DNA of 64,000 nt from Echinarachnius parma (taxonomy: Eukaryota > Echinodermata > Echinoidea > Clypeasteroida > Echinarachniidae): the NCBI GenBank assembly GCA_037951105.1, contig JBAMJV010008452.1, positions 42,192-106,191 of the forward strand, given 5' to 3'. Each line of letters starts with the position of its first letter. Position 1 is the stretch's first letter. Shown in pieces: positions 1 through 26,104 of the stretch. The notes beneath the pieces are model-generated. The model searched no databases. It was not told where the DNA came from and saw only the letters and a list, made by a program, of their open reading frames with translations. The translations under genes and the position numbers were made by a program.

Positions 1-552
1 TTTGATGTGTCATGTTGTTAGATTTTTTCTTTATTTATTTTCAACATATTGAACAATAATTATGATTTATACAAATTGAATGATAAAGAAATATATTCAT
101 TGCATAATTATAAACATTGCATGATTAGGCTACTGATAAATTGATCAACATAATAGTAAAGACTAAAGGAGAATAAAACACATCTTTTCAAAACATGGGT
201 AAATATTATAATGAATATGTTGCTACCTTCAACTTTTATATGTTGGGATGAGATTTAAACTGTCGGGTGTCAAGTTTATTATTGCATGATTTGTTCCACC
301 TGTTCATTGCTGTTCATATTGCATGCCATGTTGCGTACATGTCTTTTTAACTTTCATCTTTTATTCTAACATGAAATGAAATTGCAAGTACTATAATAAT
401 GTTGCACTTTATTACACATAAAGAACAACCAGGCGACATGAAATGAATTTATACAAACTTGTATTGCGCAGATCATTTATAATCAAAGTTTGCAGATAAT
501 ATCATAAGGGTAATTAAAAACAAATGGGTACTACTGGGAACTATCTTGTTCA
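1..552. other. AT-rich intergenic sequence, no gene seen
   Basis: I see no coding exon, RNA gene or recognisable mobile element here. The stretch is AT-rich with frequent stops in all frames. Confidence 0.5.
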
Positions 553-1117
553 TGGCCCAGGGAATAATTTCCAGCCCAAAAATTGCATAGCAAATCTGCT
601 ATACAAAATAATTTTTGTATAGCAATTGGATAAACTTGTATAGCAATTTTTTTTCAGGCAATCATAATGCACATTAACACCACACACAATGACCAAATGA
701 AATTATCCTAAGGTAAGGAAAGTGTACTGTGCTGTGTGGAAAACTGTGTATAGCGTGCGATACAGCAGCCCAGTGCAGTGCAGTGCAGTACATTGCATAC
801 ACACCATAGAGTTATATATAGGTACGATACACACTCACTGGGCTAGCTGGCCGGCTGTGTGTGCCTAGCCAGTGTAGCTTGGAAGAGCAGCATGTCTAGA
901 CTGCATAATTAACTGCATGTCTAGACTGCATGTCTGCATAGTTTGCATACACAGGGCTGGCTAGTGTGTGAAACATGTATGCTTACACAGCTGTGTGAAA
1001 CATGTATCTTGCATTGCAGCGCACAAGTGCGATTCATAAAAAAATATGTGTCGCAAATGGCTAAAAATACATCGCAAATTGCGATGCGATACCGGGAAAA
1101 TTATTCCCTGTGGCCGA
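553..1117. mobile_element. Short terminal-inverted-repeat element (MITE-like)
   Basis: The left end (about 554-576, core CCCAGGGAATAATTTCC) is inverted at the right end (about 1092-1115, core GGGAAAATTATTCCCTGTGG). The interior is low-complexity: CAGTG repeats near 770-790, and TGCATGTCTAGAC-type repeats near 890-930. There is no transposase reading frame. I could not identify a target-site duplication or assign a superfamily. Confidence 0.45.
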
Positions 1118-2179
1118 ATCAATATTGGGAAGAATGATATGTATGTGTGGTAACGCTGCGTTATGAAATTACCTACATATCTTTTAAAGACCCCCATATC
1201 AGTGGGGTAGTAGCATATGGTCAGTCTGATTGGGGGTACACTAAATGTATTGGGGGAGGAGGGGTACACAGTATACATTCCTTTTTTAAAATGTCATCTC
1301 ATGTTTTATATTGTTTTCTTTTCTAGAATAAATGGGGTGCATGTGCCACTATCCTATTATATCTTTAAATTACTTATCAATATGGTCACATGGTTGATTC
1401 AAATAAGCTCAAGATCAAAAGCGACTTGGGAAGTAAGTACTATGTTGTGTCGCTCTTTACAAATCTGGTGATTAACATTCATCTTTTGAAGATCATGTTG
1501 TCGGTTATTTCTTACTTCTCCTGAAGTAAATATAATCTGCCGAGCCCTGTAAAATAAAAGAAACAAATCAAGGTAAGATGGGTTGATAAAGAATTCATCA
1601 TAATGTCATAACTATTATAAACGTTTTTTTAAATTTTTATTTAGCCTATTTTAGTCTTAACAAAACTTATAAAACTAATCAGCCTAGATTATTAAAAGTA
1701 TATAATTATTATTGTATTAATACTAATAGATATGTATTAATTTATTAAATACAATATATCTATTTACATTTCCTGATATCATGCATAAATTCAATCGGGA
1801 CAGCGCGCGATTGACATGCAATCGCCAATCACCGTGGCCGCTGGCTGCGTGTGTTGCTGTACTGTGCACTGCACCGCGCCGCACGCATCGGCTAAACGAT
1901 CCCCCGCCGATCCCCATCGCGAAGATCGCTAGTGAAATCGACGGTCACAAAACGCAATGCAGAAAGTGACCATGAAACATCTGTTTTTTCTGGATTTTGG
2001 TAAGACGTTTAAAAAAACTAACTTCAGATTTGTGATCTGTGATTATTGTTCTTCATTTTGATATGTAATTCGCCCCGATTTGTTGAAGTTCAGAATGTAC
2101 ATGAGCGTGCCTAACTAATGTCAAGAGTACTGCACAGTACAGTCAACACTCGCTCGCGCTAATTGTTTGCCCCTTTGTC
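1118..2179. other. Intergenic sequence with a CpG-richer patch
   Basis: No supported gene. About 1,790-1,970 is clearly richer in CG dinucleotides (CGCGCGATTG, CCGCGCCGCACGC) than its surroundings, which could mark an unmethylated regulatory patch. The short reading frames across it on both strands look like chance. Confidence 0.35.
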
Positions 2180-2305
2180 AAAATGGCCGATCGCGTAGTT
2201 AGGGAAATCACGTGACTGTGACGTCATGCCGACCGTGAGAATTGCATGCAGCGAACAAAGACGAAGGAAATAACAGTCATCATCATCATCATCATCAATT
2301 TGAGG
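2180..2305. promoter_or_regulatory. Promoter-like cluster: E-box palindrome plus perfect CRE
   Basis: TCACGTGA (2208-2215) is a perfect palindromic E-box of the USF/MiT type. TGACGTCA (2219-2226) is a perfect cAMP-response element four bases later. A YY1-like CAAAATGGCCG lies just upstream (about 2179-2189). A donor-like GAG|GTAAGT occurs at about 2302. Together they resemble a small promoter with a short first exon, but no downstream coding exon was found, so any transcript would be unidentified or non-coding. A short (ATC)n run sits at about 2275-2297. Confidence 0.3.
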
Positions 2306-2764
2306 TAAGTTATCATTCTTTTGCAACAAATTAAATATCAAGCAAGGTAGGTTGAATGTTTAATTCATGTCTAGAACTAAAAAAAAAATAATAATAATAG
2401 ATGGAAAGTTCTTGAAACCACCCGTCGCAAAATTTCCTCAAAATTTTGTAACGTCTCGTCTTCACAGCGCCGTCCTACGGACGGCGCTGATCACAGTTAA
2501 GCCATTATTTGCTCCCAGGCATAGCCGAAATCGTATACGCTCCACAAACTAAAAATAAATAAATTCAAACAAATCGATGTAACCTTAAATCAAAAGTATA
2601 CATACATTCTATCCTCTTCTAGCTCGAAATCCATGCTGCAATGATCGTACTGTAGATACGTGGTCAAATGGACAGAACATTGACGAAAACAAAACAATAT
2701 GCTGCTTCGATCGCTTCTGAGTTCGACCCGACTTCGTCTTCGTGCCAGCTACCCTTGTGACGCC

Positions 2765-2935
2765 AATAACCGCGAACAACCGCGGCCGAACAACAGCCAA
2801 CTTATTTACCGCGAACAACAGCGAACTCATTTTCCGCGAAAAACAGCAAACAACCGTGGACCACGTACCATGGAACAACAGCGAAGAAATTATTCCGTGA
2901 TATAATTTACCGCGAACAACTGTGAAGTGATACAA
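2765..2935. repeat. Degenerate tandem repeat (CCGCGAACAACAGCGAA type)
   Basis: Units such as CCGCGAACAAC, CCGAACAACAGC, CCGCGAACAACAGCGAAC and CCGCGAAAAACAGC recur about eight times with drift. The open frames over this stretch arise from the repeat and are not credible genes. Confidence 0.6.
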
Positions 2936-3084
2936 TGTGATGATACAGCTAGCTCTAGCTCTATGCATGCCATGGGTGAAACCATGACCCAATTATCAAA
3001 CAAAGTGACGATGTCAAATTGAACTAGGAATGTAGGATTTTCCGGCGACACTAACTACAGACTAATTAATTGCGGCATTGCTCC

Positions 3085-3728
3085 TTAAAGGGGCCCTGCA
3101 ACCCAAATGCATGTTGACCTCTGTTCATCTGTATCAGTGTACACATTCAATATTTGTAAACGGTTTGACCCAAATATGTTTTGTATATTTTTAAACATTT
3201 TATCATTTATTTGTCTTCATGTTGCTAAGCCCCACCTCCTAAAAAACCCTCCAGAGCAAATTCTATTGTTGACCTGCAGTGACATCATTTGTCAATCACT
3301 GGTCAGCTACCATGAGATTAACAAAAGATGAAAGTACAAAAAGAACATCCACACAAAAGCATGCCCTGCATACCTCCATGCAATAGCTTAGACATTGCTT
3401 TTCTTCTGACATAGCAACAGCTATTGTAATTGAAGTTGTGTGAGTTGGTATTCTATTCAACCGTGTGATGCTATTGTGATTAGGCTAATCACAATAGCAT
3501 GGTAGCTGACCAGTGATTGACAAAATGATGTCACTGCAGGTCAACAATAGAATTTGATCTGGAGGGTTTTTTAGGAGGTGGGGCTTAGCAACATGAAGAA
3601 AAATAAATGATAAAATGTTTAAAAATATACAAAACATATTTGGGTCATACCGTTTACAAATATTGATTGTGTACACTAATACAGATGAACAGAGGTCAAC
3701 ATGCATTTGGGTTGCAGGGCCCCTTTAT
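3085..3728. mobile_element. Palindromic MITE with about 230-bp inverted arms
   Basis: The left arm (about 3085-3318, starting TTAAAGGGGCCCTGCAACCC) and right arm (about 3495-3728, ending GGGTTGCAGGGCCCCTTTA) are near-perfect inverted copies around a loop of roughly 175 bp. A diverged one-armed relative lies at 41,226-41,475, so this is a dispersed family. Open frames on both strands are mirror images of each other and are artefacts of the palindrome. There is no transposase. Confidence 0.75.
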
Positions 3729-3747
3729 AAACAGATAGCCTACAACT

Positions 3748-3915
3748 GGGGGGGGGGGGGGGGGGGGGGCGGTAGTGGCCCCCGCAGTCCGTCCGTGATT
3801 TCCTCCGCGGCTCCCCCCCCCCCCCCCCGGCCCCCTCGTCGAGGGGTCAGAATCACAGCAGAACTGGGGGAGGGGGCGGAGTTTTCCGTCATCATTCCTC
3901 TCCTCCCTCCCCCTC
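3748..3915. repeat. Poly(G)/poly(C) low-complexity patch
   Basis: A run of 22 G at 3748-3769 is followed by a poly(C) run at about 3811-3828 and further G-rich and C-rich blocks. It can form G-quadruplex on one strand and a G:C hairpin between the runs. Confidence 0.8.
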
Positions 3916-4618
3916 GATCACCGTGAGAATGTTGTCAGTTTGTTATTTGATGCTGCATGCTGCTTCAGTTTTCGGCGTGTAGATATACCGTTTTCCCGAT
4001 GTAACTTTGTTTTAATCGCTAACTTGTTTAATGACGGTATATTTATGTATTTTATGTATTTATATTTGGCTGCTGTGTAAATTCCACCTGATACAGGTCC
4101 CCCTTTTTGAGCAAGCCTTCTACCCATGTGTTTTTATTAAAAAGAAGACTGAATAAATGAATAACAAATAATTTCACACGACAGCCATAATTGTCATAAT
4201 AATAAAAATAAATTAAATAAAAAAGGCTTAAATGGCCCGGCCCCAAGCCTGAAAGATCCCTCTGTTTACAATATGTTTTTCTTAATTTTGTGTAAAATTT
4301 ATTTGATTTGTAATGTTTTGTTGGAAACAGGAATAAAATTTAAATTGCAATAAAAAATAAAATTAAACAAATGTAAACCTATAGGCCTACCCACCAACCA
4401 CGGCTCCCAACGAAATGCGCGGTTTAGCTCGGAGATTTGAGATTGGAAGATGGGAGAATTCCATTAACATGTTTAAGTTTCGCCTTTTTTTCTTTTATCA
4501 TGTTAAACAAATTAACCAATCCTCTTCTAGTCACTGGAAAGTAAATACAGAAATTACGACAAAAGTTATACCCACCCGTGTCCATCAACCTCTCAAATGG
4601 ACCCTAACGTCGAAAACT
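3916..4618. other. AT-rich spacer, no gene seen
   Basis: No supported coding exon. It contains A+T-rich sequence with several AATAAA-like strings near 4,330-4,360 that have no associated gene. Confidence 0.4.
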
Positions 4619-4697
4619 TGTGGACCTGAAAAGGTACCCTTTTTGTGGACCTGAAAAGGTACCCTTTTTGTGGACCTGAAAAGGTACCCTTTTTGTG
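4619..4697. repeat. 25-bp tandem repeat, three copies
   Basis: The unit TGGACCTGAAAAGGTACCCT plus TTTTG starts at 4621, 4646 and 4671, and the copies are essentially identical. It lies about 350-430 bp upstream of the CLUAP1 start codon. Confidence 0.9.
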
Positions 4698-5044
4698 TTT
4701 TTTTTTCTAATGAGTGCTGAAAACCACCCCTTTGGAAAACGTCGACGACGCCGTATAGCTGAAAATAATACCCTTCCCCGGGGGGATCAAAGTTGTGCCA
4801 CTGATGATAATTCGGGCCATAGAGACGTATTTATACAATTAACTCTATTTTTGTACAATAAGTATGTTTAAAATAATTATTTTCATTATCAACCACCGTT
4901 GTATAATTTTCTAGATGCAGAGCCTGCTTTTTGTTTTCGCGCTCTAGCTCGCGCTCTAGCTTTGTATTAAATGTATAGCGCCATCTACGTTGGCATAGTG
5001 TAACTATAGCAGCATATTTTCGCCGCAAAGTCAAATTTTCCAAG

Positions 5045-18591
<13,547 letters not shown>

Positions 18592-18605
<14 letters not shown>

Positions 18606-19480
18606 GTCATGCGACAGTCATGTCTGAAATCGATGAACTTTGACTTCTATGTCCTTTACATTCTAGGTCTTGACTTTTGACCTTTGAACTTTGAACATAT
18701 TTTCAAGGTGCAGGCCTTTGGCCTTTGACCCCCTTGTTCTGTGAACAGATTATTTCAAGAAATAAATGCAATTCAAAGTAGACTAAAGACAGCAATGATG
18801 ACTTCTAGGTCATGCGACATTCATGTCTGAAATCTTTGAACTCCATGTCCTTTACATTGTAGGTCTTGACTTTTGACCTTTGAACTTTGAACACATTTTT
18901 CACAGGGCAGGTTTTTGGCCTTTGACCCCCTTGTTCTGTGAACACATTATTTCAATTGATGAAATAACTGCAATTCAGAGCAGACGAAAGACAGCAATGA
19001 TGACTTCTAGGTCATGCGACATGCATGTCTGAAGCCCATGAACGTTGAACTCCATGTCCTTTACATTGTAGAAAGGTCTTTGACTTTTGACCTACTTTTT
19101 CTGTGAATGCACATTATTTCAATGGATGAAATTCCATTCAGAGCAGACTAAAGGTCTTTGACCTTTGACCTACTTTTTCTGTGAACGCACATTATTTCAA
19201 TTGATGAAATTCCATTCAGAGCAGATTAAAGGTCTTTGACCTTTGACCTACTTTTTTGTGAATGCACATGATTTCAATTGATGAAATTCCATTCAGAGCA
19301 GACTAAAGACAGCCATAATGACTTCTAGCTCCTTTTAGGTCATGTGACACTAGTGACTTCTAGGTCATGTGACACTTAGGACCTCTAGTACATGTGGCAC
19401 TTGGAACCTCTAGGTCATGTGATATTTCTGACTTCTAGGTCATGTGACACTTGTGACTTTTAGTGATCACTTATAAGTAG
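18592..19480 (+). repeat. Tandemly repeated CLUAP1 3' end and 3'UTR
   Basis: The last 14 coding bases, stop codon and about 180 bp of 3'UTR (first copy from 18592) are repeated at about 18786 and about 18990. Each copy starts GACAGC(G/A)ATGATGACTTCTAG. Shorter 75-80 bp sub-units follow (AAGGTCTTTGACCTTTGACC... to CAGAGCAGA) to about 19,310, then about six GACTTCTAGGTCATGTGACA-type 25-bp units to 19,480. All copies lie after the genuine stop, so the protein is unaffected. Confidence 0.9.
18761..18766 (+). terminator. Candidate CLUAP1 polyadenylation signal AATAAA
   Basis: This is the first canonical AATAAA after the stop codon, 155 bp downstream, inside the first 3'UTR repeat unit. The next repeat has GAAATAAC, so the signal is not conserved between units. 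Later AATAAA strings occur at 20147-20152 and 20677-20682. Confidence 0.45.
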
Positions 19481-20569
19481 TGATGCCCAAGGAGAACCCT
19501 ACGACTAGAAGTGACATGAATTTATTCACAGATCAGTGACAGTAAGCAAACATGCTAGAAATTGGTTTCCCTTTAACCTCAAACCTTCTAACTCTTGATC
19601 CAGACATGTCTCCATTTGAAACATTTCAATTGTTTTAACTAAGCTAATTTCAGGCTGAAAAGGATCAACTATTTGTTTCAAACGAACTGATTTGACAATA
19701 CTTTTATTTATTACCAGCAAGAAAAAGGAAATTAATCATGAAAGGCACTATGATTTCCTCTACATACGTCAAGTATACATGTTCCAATCAGATGTGATTA
19801 ATATAATGGCTTTATAATGGCTTAATAATGTTCACTATAAGAAAGCATTATACTATCAAGTGAAATGTTTTTAGTTGTTTACCTGTTCTTTTTCAGTACA
19901 GAGTTTGTTCCAAATATATATGTTAAAACGCTAAACCGTGATGGTTTATTATACAAATTTTAGCCTAAAATCATGCCTTTGATATTGCTTTTGTGTTATT
20001 CAAGTCATGCATAATGTTGTGTGAAATCTGTTGAACCCCCCAAAAATACACATTTGTAGGCTTTTGAAACCTATTCTTAACCCTCAGTCTTAGATATTTT
20101 TCAAATTATATATTCAAAAACACTATCAAATTTCATATTTATTCATAATAAAATGTTTGATTTTCAATTGAAATGGAAAAAAGAAGATATTTTCATATTT
20201 GAAGAAGTTTTACCAGTGATTGGTATGAAATTTGTTGACACGTTGTCCCATGAATCTGATGTAAATGTATGTACTTATACTCAACGTTGTAAATATAAGA
20301 TTATTAAACTATTGCAAATATATATTAGTATTCATGTGTGTATTCTTTTATCAGACTTAAGAGAGAACTCTCTCCAAGACAAAGCATTCCTACAGATTCA
20401 ACCCATCACACACAGAGTAGTCTTGACCCAATCTAAATGGTATTTTAGTGTGCCTTGCCTTACAACTCGACTCCAGTGTTACTATTCAATGAACTTTAAA
20501 ATGGAATTAAAACCAACGAACTTAGTGTCATGGGGCATTTCGGGAATATACTAATACTCAAGTGTACCT
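19481..20569. other. AT-rich spacer, no supported gene
   Basis: A 133-codon open frame (20153-20554, +) starts MFDFQLKWKKED but shows no family signature and has AT-driven composition. I regard it as chance. Confidence 0.4.
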
Positions 20570-22100
20570 TTAATGTGTTGCATTTCTGTTGGATATTCTC
20601 CACCCTTTTAGTTTAAAATATGTATAACATTTCTTTTCGTGCGCAATTCTTTGCCTGTATTGCTGAAATAAAAAGCTTATGTTTACCATGACGTATACAT
20701 GCACTGTGCAAATGGATTGCGCATGAATAGACATGGGGTTTGGCACACACACACACATACACACACAAACAACGTTGTTCAAATACTATTTGTTATAAAC
20801 GGTCCAATGCGTTTACATAATTACAACAAGGATCTGGATGAACCTCCTTTTTTATTGAAATTGAAATGTGCATGCTCCAAACAATGAGAAAACGTCATGG
20901 CGGATTGTAAGGAATGTTGAATTAACTCTTTAATATAATATTGTTATGAAGTTTGAGTAGAGCTTTGGATTGAAGCAACCTCTAATGTTGATTCAAAATA
21001 ATCTTTTGATCCTGTCATGTGGATAGGGTAGGCCTTATATTGGAAACGAGTTGGAGGAGGTTATGCTTGAACACCATTGGACAATGTAAAACAAATTTTA
21101 GTTTGATTAATTATGGAGAATAATTTCAAGTTGCAAGCATGTGTTCCATTTCCAACTAGACAGAGTGCACTCAAGGAGTGCATACCTCCGCCAACGCCAG
21201 GCGCAGAACACACAGACAAACATGCAAAACAGACGAACACACTAACACGTACACTAACAGACGAACACACGAACAAACGGGACCGAAAACATAACCTCCT
21301 CGGCGGAGGTAACAAGAACAGAGCACAACTCATAATATACCGTAAGTCAAACACAAACTGTACAACGTATAGTACAAAACAATTTATGATAGTGTACGTT
21401 TTATTTTGTCCTTGTATGTACGATAAAGTACTAATATTAAATTGAAATTGTGCGACTGCCATTCAAAAACAAAAAATGTAAAGAAAACACAAGAAATCTA
21501 TGACAAGGGGGATTTACATAAGACGGATGAGATATAAAGTGATATTAACTAACTCATTACATTGACTTCGCATCTAAACACTTCAATCAAACATATATCT
21601 ATAACATTATTTATAAGGAAAGATACATTTTGAAAACCAAAACCTGTCCCATGCTTGAATTGGTATAATATGCGAATACAACGAGGTATTAGAGTTATAA
21701 AGTATTTTGACAACGGCACAATTATGGCTCCCTTAAATTATGCCAGATGTCCAGGGGGTTAGGGTTTATAGTAATTTTGCACTCTCAAGTTGTGGTTTAT
21801 CGTTTGAATTGATATATTTTGTTGTTGAATTTAATACAACTCAGACTGACACATACATATCTGTTAATAAACAATCAAATAAGTTTGAATGACAGTTTCA
21901 TATTTCTTCTTTTCTAATACATCATGTTAATTTTGTGAAAATTTAGTTTAAACACATACATTACATAATTCAGAGTACAACCATATAGAATCAACCTCCG
22001 TTCAACATTAACACTCAAATACAACAATATATCATGTTTATAATATAGGCCTACTGTGAGTCAACTGTATAGTTAAAAATGATGCTGATATGTGTTAGAT
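20570..22100. repeat. Diverged segment duplicated at 31.96-32.53 kb (copy A, interrupted)
   Basis: Blocks at 20578-20825 (TTTAATGTGTTGCATTTC..., ATGGATTGCGCAT, AACGGTCCAATGC) and 21865-22090 (GTTTGAATGACAGTTTC, AAAAATGATGCTGAT) recur in the same order and orientation at 31,963-32,530. Copy A carries about 1 kb of extra sequence between the blocks, including a (CA)n run at 20743-20768 and a retrotransposon-like scrap at 21,165-21,312. Confidence 0.65.
21165..21312 (+). mobile_element. Probable RTE-like retrotransposon/SINE 3' fragment
   Basis: The piece begins near GTGCATACCTCCGCC, has ACAGACGAACACACGAACAAAC-type repeats, and ends GACCGAAAACATAACCTCC then CGGCGGAGGTAA. From memory this terminal string resembles RTE-type 3' ends in marine invertebrates. 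No coding remains. Confidence 0.4.
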
Positions 22101-23457
22101 ATATACTTATAAAATGTAAATACATGTTATTTCATGATATGTATTGATTATTAGAAAGTATGAAATTAGTCGAATCGAAAATGTGAAATTATAAACTCCA
22201 TAACATGAACAATACAGTGTTATAATTAACCCGGGCCTACATAATAAAAGAGTAAATTAAAGTGTTGCTAATAATATATGCATATTTAAAACGTGAGCTA
22301 CGAAGTCTCGAATACAACACTACAACAATTCATATTGATTGTAATCTACTGCGATATCATATAGACAGTACATGTTCATCTTGTACATAAAAAACAAGAT
22401 AATGCTAAGATATGCATATAGAAAAAACAAACGATCTATGATCTATGATCTATAGAGTAATAAAACAAACATATTGAAATACTAAATATATGATAATATT
22501 TAAATACATTTAGAATAAGCAATACAAAATTAAGAAAACGAAATAACTATTTATAATATGTTCTCTTTAAACAATTGAAGATGAGAGTGATGTTGAGACA
22601 TATACATGCAAACATTATAATCTGACATTTTGATTATGAAATTTGAAGTATCATTTCAATTAATATTTTATCTTATATAAGCAGGTGTATTATAATTTGA
22701 TTTTTTTTTCTTTGTTTCAAGTTGTATGACAAGTGTTTTGAAACCTTATTTAAATACAGTATGCAAACGTTGACAATGTTCTCATGTCGAAATCAAAATT
22801 GTTCATGTGACGTATACAGAAGTGTGACTGTATTGAGAGTTATACATCATCTTCATCAAACGCATCAATATTTACATGTAGATCATGCATTATACAATCT
22901 TGCATTTCATTCATGTTAGTTTTAGAAGTTGATGTGATATTTATATCAAATAGCAAGATTGTCATTTCATTTCATTTTTAATTTTCTACAAAGTATTCAT
23001 GGAAGTCAATATAAGCAAGATACAACAAGGAATTATTTACAAATGCGAAGCAAACATACTATGGCATAACTAATGGTTAAAAATGAAGAGCGCTGCTGTA
23101 AATCATTTCAAAACGATAGTGTGACAGGTTCGATTTATTATTATTATTATTATTATTTATTCGACCAAAAAGGATAATACAATGTAAAATACAACACAAC
23201 TACGTATATATACACATAATACAAAAATACAAGTTATAAGACTGAAGAAAATAGACAAAGAAAATAGTGAGGAGCAGTGTGTGGGCCAGGGTTCACAAAA
23301 GTAAGTACATTACTGTTGCCCTAGGGCATGTGAACCCTCACACACTGGCTCCAGAAGATGCAGCATTGCGGAACATAAATCAATAAACGTATACGAAGAT
23401 TTATCAACGTCCAAATTTAGCTAAATAATAGAGAATGCATTGATGAAATGATTATAT
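22101..23457. other. AT-rich spacer with (ATT)n and a short stem
   Basis: No gene is seen. An (ATT)n run lies at about 23,136-23,160. An inverted pair (AGTGTGTGGGCCAGGGTTCAC against GTGAACCCTCACACACTGGCT) spans about 23,274-23,353. Confidence 0.4.
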
Positions 23458-23945
23458 CAATTAATGTGGCTCATACTTATATGGATATACAGAAAATATA
23501 AGTTATACAAAGAAAACATGCACTGTATGTTTCGCGGTAATAAGACATTGGACATTAGTACTACCGCTCCATCGACTAAAGCAAAGTTGCATATTAAATA
23601 ATTGAATAACCTTGGTAGCCAAATTGAGCCTACTGAACAGAGAGGATAGACAACTTTAAAATGAATAAGTTAATAATGATTCTAACATTTAATGTGGCTC
23701 ATATTTATATGAATGTAAGGAAAATATATTAAGTATGAGTTATAAGTAAACATGCTTTGTTCTACATGTTTCGCGGTAATAAAGAATATGGCATTAGTAT
23801 ATACCGTATATATATTACCGCTCCCTCGACTAATTATTATAAGACCCAGACCGTGTAAAATGACACGGAACAATACTAAAGCGAAGTTGCATAATTATCA
23901 AATTATTGCAACCTATTGATGAACAGAGAGGATATATGACTTTAA
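23458..23945. repeat. Diverged tandem duplication of about 230 bp
   Basis: Two direct copies share TTAATGTGGCTCATA(C/T)TTATATG, ATGTTTCGCGGTAATAA, TACCGCTCC(A/C)TCGACTAA and GAACAGAGAGGATA. The copies run about 23,458-23,665 and 23,688-23,945. The second contains extra AT-rich sequence. It is non-coding. Confidence 0.8.
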
Positions 23946-24630
23946 AGGGACAGGTCCCCTTTTACAAAACGTGTCTGAACAGCTTTCAGTTGACGGATGG
24001 GGATCAATGTAACACGCAAAAAAAAAATCAGAGCGAACAGCCCTCTAATTTGGATTCTACGAATGAAAAACGAATGCGTCCCTCCATAACTATATATCGG
24101 TCAATAAAGGAGTTCAACTGATTTAGCATAATATTACTACAATATAGTACTAATTCTCGTAAAGGTATTGTGAAGCCGACATTTTGTTAACGTATGTCAC
24201 GGAAAAAGATCTCAAAATAAAGAATATATAATAACATGTAGTCAGTTTAAGCGATGTTTGTGTATTTTGCTTGGTAAACGCTCACACATTAGTACTTATG
24301 CGCGGGTCACGTAGGGGTCATGCATACCGATCTGGCACTCTATGAAATCTGTGTACGAACTTACTCACCGGCCGAAAATACGTATGTACCCATTAAACCG
24401 ACGTCCCTCAGTTTATTCAGTTTTAGGTCTATAACTCCACGAAAAGAGATTTCAAGCCCTAATTTTTTCAGGCATGCTATTAAACGACATTTCCTTTCAT
24501 ATAAGACAATAACCTCGCAACTTTTGAATTTTGGCTTGCAAAAGAGGATCTCTCCCTTTAAAAGGAAAAGGAATGCAGGGAAAGGTGACAAATAGTATAT
24601 CCCCTAATGTAGTACAAATAAATGTTGTGA

Positions 24631-26104
24631 AATTTTTTGCTATAATCTTGGAAACAGTTTTTAATTTGGTCTACATACATTACTGATGAGAAAAAGTGAT
24701 GTTTCCATTTTTATTTTTGGTCCCAGGGTGCATTTTGGCGATTTTAAAGATAATTAGCTAATTTGCATATTTGTGAAATAAGGTCAGGGGTCATTTTTTA
24801 TCTAGGAATAGTGCAATATTGTTAAAAACTGGTATTCTATGGTATTTTGGGGCAAGGATTCCATTTCCGGTGCTCGTTTGTAAGTGCTGTATGGGAAACG
24901 CTCTGAAATCCAAGATGGCTTCCCCTAATTTGCATATTTATGAATATTATTGGTTTTTCAGTGGCTACAGCCCCTAATAAGCAATAATTCTGGATTATTA
25001 TATGTCAGTTATGTTCTAAGTATGTATTTAAGATATCAAAGATGAGTTGCCATCGTGGCAACCTCTAGCAATGCATATTATTTGCATAATTATGTATTTT
25101 ACCTAATTTGCATATTCCCCCAAATAGAGTATATTGGATCCCGACAAGTAAAAAAGATAAGTAATACCAATTTTCCATGGTTTTGGGGGGCAGCAGATCC
25201 ATTTTTGATACTTATTTACCTGTATCACCATGGCATCCATCTCAAATCCAAGATGGCTGCTCCCTAAATTACGCATGCTATGATACACGTCTATATTATT
25301 TCGGTTATATTAGATTGATATTATAATGTTTTGACTTTTAATTATTGGAATGAGCAACTAGAATACTTGAATCACAATGTAGTTGTTTGCTTTCAGTAAA
25401 CAAATCATATTTTGATAAATTAAATGCCATTAAAGTAGCAAATAGCAATATTTACTTTAAAATGACAAAGGCGGCCATCTTGGATTTATGTTGGTTGCCG
25501 AGGTGATACAGGTAAATAAGTATCATAAATGGATTTGTTGCCCCTTAAAACCTTGGAAAAGTGGTATTACTTGTCTTTTTTACTTGCCGGGTTCCCAATA
25601 TACTCGATTTGGGGGAATATGCAAATTAGGTAAAATACATAATTATGCAAATAATATGCATTACTAGAGGTTGCCACGATGGCAACTCATCTTTGATATC
25701 TTAAATACATACTTAGAACATAACTGACAAATAATAATCCGGAATTATTGCTTATTAGGGGCTGTAGCCACTGAAAATCAATAATATTCATAAATATGCA
25801 AATTAAGGGCAGCCATCTTGGATTTCAGAGTGTTTCCCATACAGCACTTACAAACGAGCACCGGAAATGGAATCCTTGCCCCAAAATACCATAGAATACT
25901 AGTTTTTATCAATATTGTACTATTCCTAGATAGAAAATGACCCCTGACCTTATTTCCAAAAAATGCAAATTAGCTCATTATCTTTAAAATCGCCAAAATG
26001 CACCCTGGGACCAAAAATAAAAAATGGAAACATCACTTTTTATCATCAGTAATGTATTTAGACCAAATTAAAAAGTGTTTCCAAGATTATAGCAAAAAAA
26101 AATT
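24631..26104. mobile_element. Giant foldback (palindromic) element, arms about 635 bp
   Basis: The left arm (24631-25265) and right arm (about 25469-26104) are highly similar inverted copies over a loop of about 200 bp. The ends read TTTTTTGCTATAATCTTGG and CCAAGATTATAGCAAAAAA. Each arm carries a GTTGCCATCGTGGCAAC palindrome (25047-25063, and its counterpart near 25668-25689). Several GCAAATTA motifs are present. There is no reading frame of its own. Confidence 0.88.

Noticed and set aside
3107-3706. Matching open frames on opposite strands (MHVDLCSSV...)
   Set aside because: They are the two arms of the palindromic element read on opposite strands.
4726-4740. ACCCCT-TTG-GAAAAC as an X-box for CLUAP1
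   Set aside because: It satisfies only the loosest consensus, is 305 bp from the start codon, and a match this weak is expected by chance in a region of this size. GTTGGCATAGTGTAAC nearer the gene has mismatches in both halves.
20153-20554. 133-codon open frame on the plus strand
   Set aside because: Composition follows the AT-rich DNA, there is no family motif or splice context, and it overlaps non-coding sequence downstream of CLUAP1.
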